A stretch of DNA of 64,000 nt from Streptomyces sp. SCSIO 30461 (GTDB taxonomy: Bacteria; Actinomycetota; Actinomycetes; Streptomycetales; Streptomycetaceae), in assembly GCF_037023745.1 (NCBI RefSeq), contig NZ_CP146101.1, forward strand, positions 2,162,001 through 2,226,000, given 5' to 3'. Shown piece by piece: positions 58,412 through 64,000 of the stretch. The translations under genes were made by a program, and so were the position numbers. The stretch's first letter is position 1, and each line of letters starts with the position of its first letter. The notes under the pieces are model-generated. The model had not been told where the DNA came from, searched no databases, and saw nothing but the letters and a program-made list of their open reading frames with translations.

Positions 58412-59563
58412 ATGGCCGAACAGCTGGACACCCTGGACACCGCTCCGCCCGACCCCGCGCCCTACGACGCCCTGCTGCTGCTCTCGTTCGGCGGCCCCGA
58501 GGGTCCGGATGACGTGGTCCCGTTCCTGGAGAACGTGACGCGGGGCCGCGGCATCCCCAAGGAGCGACTGAAGGAAGTCGGGCAGCACTACTTCCTCTTC
58601 GGCGGGGTCAGCCCGATCAACGACCAGAACCGCGCCCTGCTCGGCGCGCTGCGCGCCGACTTCGCCGCCGCCGGTCTCGACCTGCCCGTCTACTGGGGCA
58701 ACCGCAACTGGGCGCCGTATCTGACCGACACCCTGCGCGAGATGGTGCTGGACGGGCGCAGGCGCGTCGCGGTGCTCGCCACCAGCGCCTACGCCTCGTA
58801 CTCGGGCTGCCGGCAGTACCGGGAGGATCTGGCCGACGCGCTCGCCGCACTGGACGCGGAGGGGCTGCCGCTGCCCCGGGTGGACAAGCTGCGGCACTAC
58901 TTCAACCACCCGGGCTTCATCGGCCCCATGGTGGAGGGTGTCCTCGCCGCGCTGGCGGACCTTCCCGAAGAGCTCGGGGCCGGGGCGCGGCTGGCGTTCA
59001 CCACCCACTCCATCCCGGACGCCGCGGCGGACGCGTCCGGACCCGCGTGGGAGCACGGGGAAGGCGGCGCGTATGTGAAGCAGCACCTCGACGTGGCCCG
59101 CGTGATCGCAGGAGCGGTGCGCGAGGAGACGGGTGTCGAGCACCCCTGGCGGCTCGTCTACCAGTCGCGCAGCGGGGCGCCGCACATCCCCTGGCTGGAG
59201 CCGGACATCTGCGACCACCTGGAGGAGCTCCACGGGGCCGGGGCGCCGGCGGTCGTGATGGTCCCGATCGGCTTCGTGTCGGACCATATGGAAGTGCTGT
59301 ACGACCTGGACACCGAGGCCACCGCCAAGGCGGCCGAGCTCGGACTACCGGTGCGCCGCTCGGCAACGGTGGGTGCGGACCCCCGGTTCGCCGCGGCGGT
59401 ACGGGACCTGGTGCTGGAGCGGGCGGCGACAGAGCGGGGCGCGGTGGTGGAGCGATGCGTGCTGGGTGCGCTCGGGCCGTCGCACGACCTCTGCCCGATC
59501 GGCTGCTGCCCGGCTCGCTCGGAACGGCCCGCGGCCGCGGGCGCCGACAGCCCGTACGCCTGA
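58412..59563 (+). CDS. hemH: Coproporphyrin (proto)ferrochelatase with 2Fe-2S centre
   Basis: Inserts iron into the porphyrin in heme synthesis; actinobacteria use coproporphyrin III (enzyme CpfC). 383 residues: [19 protein letters not shown] near the start, [13 protein letters not shown], the catalytic histidine in [10 protein letters not shown] and the acidic residue in [11 protein letters not shown]. Cys in [10 protein letters not shown] and the C-terminal [19 protein letters not shown] supply ligands of the 2Fe-2S cluster typical of actinobacterial enzymes. The ATG at 58,412 follows GGGAGGA. Confidence 0.95.
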   Translation: MAEQLDTLDTAPPDPAPYDALLLLSFGGPEGPDDVVPFLENVTRGRGIPKERLKEVGQHYFLFGGVSPINDQNRALLGALRADFAAAGLDLPVYWGNRNWAPYLTDTLREMVLDGRRRVAVLATSAYASYSGCRQYREDLADALAALDAEGLPLPRVDKLRHYFNHPGFIGPMVEGVLAALADLPEELGAGARLAFTTHSIPDAAADASGPAWEHGEGGAYVKQHLDVARVIAGAVREETGVEHPWRLVYQSRSGAPHIPWLEPDICDHLEELHGAGAPAVVMVPIGFVSDHMEVLYDLDTEATAKAAELGLPVRRSATVGADPRFAAAVRDLVLERAATERGAVVERCVLGALGPSHDLCPIGCCPARSERPAAAGADSPYA

Positions 59564-59630
59564 GCCGTCCGCCCGCGTGGCACGCGCGTCCGTGTCGTTG
59601 CGGGCACCCGTACCGATGAGGGAGCACCTT

Positions 59631-60431
59631 GTGACCGACCCCCTGCTCGACGAACTGTTGTCCCTGGCCCAGGAGGCCGGACGGCGTGCGGGCGCACTGC
59701 TGCGTGACGGACGGCCGGACGATCTCGCCGTCGCCGCGACCAAGTCCAGCCCGATCGACGTCGTCACGGAGATGGACATCGCGGCGGAGAAGCTGATCAC
59801 GGGATTCCTCGCCGAACGGCGCCCCGATGACGGCTTCCTCGGCGAGGAGGGCGCATCGGCACCCGGTACCAGCGGGGTGCGTTGGGTGATCGATCCGTTG
59901 GACGGCACGGTGAACTACCTGTACGGCCTGCCCACCTGGGCGGTCTCGATCGCCGCCGAACGGGACGGCGAGACCGTGGTGGGGGTCGTGGACATCCCGA
60001 TGCGCGGTGAGACGTACCACGCCGTGCGCGGCCGAGGGGCCCACTGCGGCGAGCGGCGGGTGCGCTGCCGGCCGGCGCCCCAGCTGGACCAGGCGCTGGT
60101 CGCGACCGGCTTCAACTACGTCCACTCCGTCCGCAGCCACCAGGCGGAGGTCGCCCTCCGGCTGATCCCGCGGGTGAGGGACATCCGGCGAAGCGGCTCG
60201 GCGGCCGTCGACCTCTGCGACGTCGCCGCGGGCCGTCTGGACGGCTACTACGAGCGCGGACTGCACGCCTGGGACCTCGCGGCCGGTGATCTCATCGCGC
60301 GTGAGGCGGGCGTCCTCACCGGCGCCCGCCCGGGGGAGGGGCCTTCCGGTGACCTGACGGTCGCGGCCACCCCGGGGGTCTTCGAACCGCTGCAGCTCCT
60401 GCTCGAAGAGCTGGGCGCCTGGCACGACTGA
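59631..60431 (+). CDS. Inositol monophosphatase family phosphatase
   Basis: A 266-residue Mg-dependent phosphatase (IMPase/ImpA type). Metal ligands: GEEGAS near residue 69, WVIDPLDGTVNYLYG near 85, and AWDLAAGDLIAREAG near 205. Substrates could include myo-inositol phosphate or other sugar phosphates. The GTG at 59,631 is preceded by GAGGGAG at six bases; an ATG at 59,616 and longer in-frame sequence overlapping hemH are less likely. Ends before a strong hairpin. Confidence 0.93.
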   Translation: MTDPLLDELLSLAQEAGRRAGALLRDGRPDDLAVAATKSSPIDVVTEMDIAAEKLITGFLAERRPDDGFLGEEGASAPGTSGVRWVIDPLDGTVNYLYGLPTWAVSIAAERDGETVVGVVDIPMRGETYHAVRGRGAHCGERRVRCRPAPQLDQALVATGFNYVHSVRSHQAEVALRLIPRVRDIRRSGSAAVDLCDVAAGRLDGYYERGLHAWDLAAGDLIAREAGVLTGARPGEGPSGDLTVAATPGVFEPLQLLLEELGAWHD

Positions 60432-60582
60432 GCCGCCCCCGGGTCCCATCCGGAGCGGCAGCCCCTGCCCGGCGCGGTGGCTCCTGCTCCCGCCCGGCGC
60501 GGCAGCCCCGGTCTGTCCGGTACTCCGGCCGCCGCCCGGCACGGACGCCTGCTCCCGGTCCGGCGCACACCCGCACGCGCGC

Positions 60583-60624
60583 GAGGGCCCGGCATCGCGG
60601 ATGGTGTCGCGATGCCGGGCCCTC
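60583..60624. terminator. Hairpin between IMPase gene and the 57-residue small gene
   Basis: GAGGGCCCGGCATCGCG is perfectly complementary to CGCGATGCCGGGCCCTC (17 base pairs, loop GATGGTGT). Convergent genes on both sides. Confidence 0.88.
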
Positions 60625-60641
60625 GGCCCTACCCGTGGGCG

Positions 60642-60815
60642 TCAGGCGCGCGCGGCGCCGACCTCCACGCCGTGCTCGGCGGCGAGCCGATGCAGGTCGT
60701 CCAGCTCGGCCTGCTCGACCTCCGCGAGGAAGTCGTCGCCCGTCTCGCGGGCCCGCGTGAGGTCGGTTTCCGTGGTCCTGATGCGGTGCAGGAGTCCTGT
60801 GGTGAATGCGTCCAT
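60642..60815 (-). CDS. Conserved 57-residue hypothetical protein
   Basis: Reading the minus strand from ATG 60,815 to TGA 60,642 gives a 57-residue protein starting MDAFTTGLLHRIRTTETDL and ending AEHGVEVGAARA. It is mostly charged, probably all-helical (heptad-like ETDLTRARETGDDFL AEVEQAELDDLHR), and preceded by GAGGGGGCG at good spacing. Codon use is typical of a real gene. I recall homologues of this size in many Streptomyces, with no known function. Confidence 0.75.
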   Translation of the reverse strand: MDAFTTGLLHRIRTTETDLTRARETGDDFLAEVEQAELDDLHRLAAEHGVEVGAARA

Positions 60816-61237
60816 GGTCGCGCCCCCTCGTCGTGGGTCGATGGCACGGGGGTGTGCCTACGGCGGGTTGATCACGCCCCTTCCCTGGGGGACAGAGAGC
60901 GGGGTGTGGCAAGCCACGTACATGGCGTGATCGCGGGTGTGACCTCGTCCTCCCCAGGCTCACCCGTCGGGAAACCTCAACTGTTCAGGGAATCCCGACA
61001 ATTCCCGGACGCCCTGTCCGGACCGTTCCCGCCGCCTGAACCCGGGCCCACGAGGGACCTCGTGACTTACATCCGGTTTACGCGCGTAAGGGGGCAGGAT
61101 GGAGGGACACAGTCAGTGCGTCCACTACGGCACCCCTGCCCAGAACATGTCCGTCACGCCCGGTCGCGTCCGGTCGCGCATGGTCGGCGTCATGGGGCGG
61201 GTGCTCGGGACCGGGATCCAGAGGAAGGACCAGCCAC
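60816..61237 (+). other. Upstream region of cutR
   Basis: 422 bases without a supported gene, between the divergent small gene and cutR. It contains the perfect 12-base palindrome TTACGCGCGTAA at 61,078-61,089, about 150 bases before cutR, and an A/T-containing CTTACATCC just upstream of it. One could be an operator; no -10/-35 pair is convincing. Confidence 0.4.
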
Positions 61238-61891
61238 GTGCGCGTACTCGTGGTCGAGGACGAGCAACTGCTCGCCGATGCGGTGGCCACCGGGCTGCGC
61301 CGGGAGGCCATGGCGGTGGACGTCGTGTACGACGGCGCCGCGGCCCTCGAGCGCATCGGGGTGAACGACTACGACGTCGTCGTGCTCGACCGCGATCTCC
61401 CGCTGGTCCATGGCGACGACGTCTGCCGCAGGGTCGTGGAACTCGGCATGCCGACCCGGGTGCTGATGCTCACCGCGTCCGGAGATGTCAGCGACCGTGT
61501 GGAGGGCTTGGAGCTGGGTGCGGACGACTACCTTCCCAAGCCGTTCGCGTTCACCGAGCTGACCGCCCGTGTGCGCGCCCTCGGGCGCCGCACGACGGTG
61601 CCGCTGCCCCCGGTACTGGAGCGTGCCGGAATCAAGCTGGACCCCAACCGCCGCGAGGTCTTCCGCGACGGCAGGGAGGTCCAGCTCGCCCCCAAGGAGT
61701 TCGCCGTACTGGAGGTGCTCATGCGCAGCGAGGGCACGGTCGTGTCGGCCGAGCAGCTGCTGGAAAAGGCCTGGGACGAGAACACCGACCCGTTCACCAA
61801 CGTCGTACGGGTCACCGTCATGACCCTGCGCCGCAAGCTCGGTGAGCCGCCCGTGATCGTCACGGTCCCCGGCTCCGGCTACCGGATCTGA
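61238..61891 (+). CDS. cutR: Response regulator CutR (OmpR family)
   Basis: A 217-residue response regulator: receiver domain with acidic DE at residues 8-9, phospho-acceptor D51 in VVVLDRDLP, T79 region LMLTASG, K101 in YLPKPFAF; winged-helix domain (AGIKLDPNRREVFRDGREVQ, MTLRRKLGEPPVIVTVPGSGYRI). The GTG at 61,238 follows GAGGAAGGA. cutS starts three bases after the stop. The pair is named from the S. coelicolor/S. lividans homologue, which affects copper response, actinorhodin production and secretion-stress genes. Confidence 0.9.
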   Translation: MRVLVVEDEQLLADAVATGLRREAMAVDVVYDGAAALERIGVNDYDVVVLDRDLPLVHGDDVCRRVVELGMPTRVLMLTASGDVSDRVEGLELGADDYLPKPFAFTELTARVRALGRRTTVPLPPVLERAGIKLDPNRREVFRDGREVQLAPKEFAVLEVLMRSEGTVVSAEQLLEKAWDENTDPFTNVVRVTVMTLRRKLGEPPVIVTVPGSGYRI

Positions 61892-61894
61892 CCC

Positions 61895-63136
61895 GTGGCC
61901 GCTGCACCCGCGCCCCCCGCGGCGCCCCCGAAGCCCACCTGGGCCCCCGGTGAGCAGGCGAGCCCCTGGTTCCGGCCGACCATCCGGATACGGCTCACGC
62001 TGCTCTACGGCGGGATGTTCCTGATCGCAGGGATCCTGCTGCTCCTGATCATCTACCTGCTGGCCGCGCAGGCGCTGCAGCCGGACAGCGAACTGCCGTT
62101 CAAGATCGAGAAGGGTGAGGTGAGCAGCGAGGTATGCAAATTCCCCGACGCCCCGCCGAGTTCGACCGAGATCTTCAACCAGCTCGTGAACTCCTGCGTG
62201 AACCAGCAGCGCCAGCACGCCCTGGACGAGCTCCTCACCCGCTCGTTGTTCGCCCTCGTCGGCCTGAGCGTGATCGCGTTCGCCTTCGGCTATGCGATGG
62301 CGGGTCGGGTCCTGTCCCCGCTCGGGAAGATCACGCGTACCGCGCGCCGTGTGGTGGGCTCCGACCTGTCCCGGCGTATCGAGCTGGACGGCCCGGACGA
62401 CGAGCTGAAGGAGCTGGCCGACACCTTCGACGAGATGCTGGAGCGGCTGGAGCGGGCCTTCACTGCCCAGCAGCGTTTCGTCGCCAACGCCTCGCACGAA
62501 CTGCGCACACCGCTGGCGATCAACCGCACCCTGCTGGAGGTCCATCTTTCCGATCCCGGTGCCGGTGAAGAGCTCAAACAGCTCGGCAAGACCTTGCTGG
62601 CCACCAATGAGCGCAGCGAACAGCTGGTGGAGGGCCTGCTGCTGCTCGCGCGCAGCGAGAACCAGATCGTGGAGCGCAAACCGGTCGACCTCGCCGAGGT
62701 CGCCACCCGGGCCGTCGACCAGGCGCGCGGCGAGGCCGAAGCCAAGGGCATCGAGTTCCGCGGGCGGCGGGCACCCGCGGTCGTCCAGGGCAACGGGGTG
62801 CTGCTGGAGCGGATCGCCCTCAACCTGGTGCAGAACGCCGTGCGCTACAACGTCCCGGAAGGCGACGGCGGCGGCTGGGTGGCCGTGACCACCGAGGTCG
62901 TGCACGGCCAGGCGGTGCTGCTGGTGTCCAACACGGGTCCTGTGGTCCCGGCGTATGAGATCGACAACCTCTTCGAGCCCTTCCGGCGGCTGCGTCAGGA
63001 GCGCACCGGCAGCGACAAGGGAGTCGGTCTCGGCCTGTCGATCGCCCGGTCCGTGGCGCGTGCCCACGGGGGCCGTATCATCGCGGAGCCGCGCGAGGGC
63101 GGCGGCCTCGTGATGCGGGTGACCCTGCCCGTCTGA
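61895..63136 (+). CDS. cutS: Sensor histidine kinase CutS
   Basis: A 413-residue membrane kinase: TM1 about residues 35-58, an extracytoplasmic loop of about 60 residues with two cysteines (C81 in SSEVCKFPD and C101 in VNSCVNQQ), TM2 about 117-137, HAMP, HisKA with H201 in ANASHELRTPL, and HATPase (NLVQNAVRYN, GVGLGLSIAR). The two loop cysteines could form a redox-sensitive disulfide, consistent with a role in sensing extracellular redox or secretion stress reported for CutRS. GTG at 61,895, three bases after cutR. Confidence 0.9.
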   Translation: MAAAPAPPAAPPKPTWAPGEQASPWFRPTIRIRLTLLYGGMFLIAGILLLLIIYLLAAQALQPDSELPFKIEKGEVSSEVCKFPDAPPSSTEIFNQLVNSCVNQQRQHALDELLTRSLFALVGLSVIAFAFGYAMAGRVLSPLGKITRTARRVVGSDLSRRIELDGPDDELKELADTFDEMLERLERAFTAQQRFVANASHELRTPLAINRTLLEVHLSDPGAGEELKQLGKTLLATNERSEQLVEGLLLLARSENQIVERKPVDLAEVATRAVDQARGEAEAKGIEFRGRRAPAVVQGNGVLLERIALNLVQNAVRYNVPEGDGGGWVAVTTEVVHGQAVLLVSNTGPVVPAYEIDNLFEPFRRLRQERTGSDKGVGLGLSIARSVARAHGGRIIAEPREGGGLVMRVTLPV

Positions 63137-63585
63137 CACGGCCGGTGCGGGACGGCGGCAGCGATGCCGAAGCCTGCGCTTCGCTGCATGGCGCGTTGCT
63201 GGACGGGAGAACACCCCTGTTCGCTTTACGCGGAATTTTCGGGACTCAACCCCCCGGGCCGCGTGTGTGATCGCTCACAGAGGTAGTTTTCCGGCCGTCT
63301 ACGCTCCGTGAGCGAAAACCCGCGGAAAGCCGGGAAAAGTCCTGGTTTTCAGGGGTCCCTATCACGGGAAGTACACGGGGTGGCGCCTATGTGGTGCGAC
63401 CTCAAGACCGTGTACGGTCCCGATCGCCATCCAACCTGATCACTCTTGAGGGGTCCGGTTGGGTGTCGATTGAGTAACAGACCTTGATGTGAGGCAAAAT
63501 CTCCGCCTCAGGTCGGGCACAAGTCCGGCCTCTCACGCGTTACGTGCGCTGGAGACACCGCAGACACCCAGAGGGGGAGAGCGAC
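63137..63585 (+). other. Intergenic region upstream of the DUF4193 gene
   Basis: 449 bases without supported coding sequence. A TGTGA-N4-TCACA inverted repeat sits at 63,266-63,279, and short A/T-rich patches at 63,310-63,360 and 63,465-63,500 are candidate promoter zones. The DUF4193 gene has a good ribosome site (GAGGGGGAGAG). Confidence 0.4.
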
Positions 63586-63882
63586 ATGGCAACCGATTAC
63601 GACACCCCACGTAAGACCGATGACGATCTCAACGAGGACAGCATCGAAGAGCTCAAGGCTCGTCGGAACGACAAGTCGACGTCCACCGTCGACGTCGACG
63701 AGTTCGAGGCCGCCGAAGGTCTGGAGCTGCCCGGAGCAGACCTCTCCAACGAGGAGCTGGCCGTCCGGGTGCTGCCCAAGCAGGCTGACGAGTTCACCTG
63801 CATGAGCTGCTTCCTGGTGCACCACCGGAGTCAGCTGGCCCGTGAGAAGAACGGCCAGCCGATCTGCCGCGACTGCGACTGA
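63586..63882 (+). CDS. DUF4193 small zinc-ribbon protein
   Basis: A 98-residue actinobacterial protein: acidic N-terminal region (TDDDLNEDSIEELKARRN), then C-terminal CMSCFLVHHRSQ and CRDCD, a C-x2-C plus C-x2-C pattern expected to bind zinc. DUF4193 is highly conserved in actinobacteria; suggestions of an RNA polymerase or transcription link exist but I cannot confirm them from sequence. ATG at 63,586 follows GAGGGGGAGAG. Confidence 0.9.
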   Translation: MATDYDTPRKTDDDLNEDSIEELKARRNDKSTSTVDVDEFEAAEGLELPGADLSNEELAVRVLPKQADEFTCMSCFLVHHRSQLAREKNGQPICRDCD

Positions 63883-63894
63883 GGCAGAGCTGCC

Positions 63895-64000
63895 GTGGCT
63901 GGCGGGACACCTTCCGGGAAGCCCTTCGGGAAGCACCGCTTCCGACGCAAGGGTGCCTCGGGGTCTCCGGAGTCCGGGCACACCCGGAACGACGCTCCGG
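63895..64000 (+). CDS. Start of the next gene, N-terminal 35 codons (truncated by window)
   Basis: GTG at 63,895 opens a frame without stop to the end of the window: VAGGTPSGKPFGKHRF then RRKGASGSPESGH. It is basic and Ser/Gly-rich, plausibly a cytoplasmic tail of a membrane protein; in S. coelicolor a DUF3093-type gene lies in this area, but there is too little sequence to assign. It follows the DUF4193 stop by 12 bases. Confidence 0.5.
   Translation, partial: MAGGTPSGKPFGKHRFRRKGASGSPESGHTRNDAP

Overview
The window is chromosomal core DNA from a Streptomyces or a very close relative. The evidence is very high G+C with almost every third codon position G or C, frequent GTG and TTG starts, apparently leaderless genes, and genes diagnostic of the genus: the principal sigma factor hrdB with its Lys/Ala-rich linker, the sporulation regulator whiH directly upstream of it, the FtsZ regulator sepH, the cutRS two-component pair and a B12-dependent ribonucleotide reductase preceded by nrdR. 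From memory, the gene order closely follows the S. coelicolor SCO5801-SCO5865 block (lexA, nrdR, nrdJ ... whiH, hrdB ... parE ... parC ... sepH ... cutRS); this could not be checked by alignment here.

Layout. 1-5.6 kb: the 3' part of a siderophore synthetase gene, a DinG-type iron-sulfur helicase, then lexA (minus strand) facing away from nrdR-nrdJ, with a LexA box and an NrdR box in the shared intergenic region. 5.7-8.7 kb: nrdJ and its strong terminator. 8.7-12.0 kb: the one clearly accessory stretch. It is a group IIC intron seated directly behind the nrdJ terminator, with its RT/maturase gene broken by a core deletion and with a small unknown gene plus a complete IS110-family element inside intron domain IV. 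12-21 kb: mostly short household genes (acetyltransferase, AlkZ-like winged-helix protein, TerD, DUF4937, histidine phosphatase overlapping an ADP-ribosylglycohydrolase, a polytopic membrane protein, rnhB). 21-26.6 kb: a RecQ helicase fused to a phosphoribosyltransferase-like domain, divergent from a DUF4192 gene, with two inverted DnaA boxes between them, then a Nudix-winged-helix (NrtR-like) regulator. 27-31 kb: whiH, hrdB, a secreted trypsin-like protease and a DUF7455 gene with an unusual AU-richer leader carrying a 10-codon upstream ORF. 31.7-40 kb: parE, a DUF485/solute-symporter pair, a CobW-type GTPase and parC. 40-45 kb: an active/inactive M16 peptidase pair, and an M23 peptidase behind a c-di-AMP (ydaO) riboswitch. 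45-54 kb: ptsH (HPr), a GNAT/acyl-CoA synthetase fusion (Pat-like lysine acyltransferase), a phosphodiesterase, tdk, a VOC protein, a sulfurtransferase and sepH. 55-64 kb: a lactone oxidase overlapping an MFS exporter, a 2Fe-2S ferrochelatase, an inositol monophosphatase, a 57-residue conserved small protein, cutR-cutS and a DUF4193 gene; the window ends a few codons into the next gene.

Functionally, the region concentrates chromosome maintenance (LexA, DinG, RecQ, RNase HII, topoisomerase IV), DNA precursor supply (NrdJ, Tdk), growth and development control (HrdB, WhiH, SepH, CutRS, c-di-AMP-controlled cell-wall hydrolase) and small-molecule homeostasis (HPr, Nudix/ADP-ribose enzymes, metal GTPase, ferrochelatase). 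No biosynthetic cluster, CRISPR array, rRNA or tRNA was seen. The most unusual structures are the nested mobile elements behind nrdJ, the DnaA-box pair beside recQ, and the upstream-ORF leader of the DUF7455 gene.
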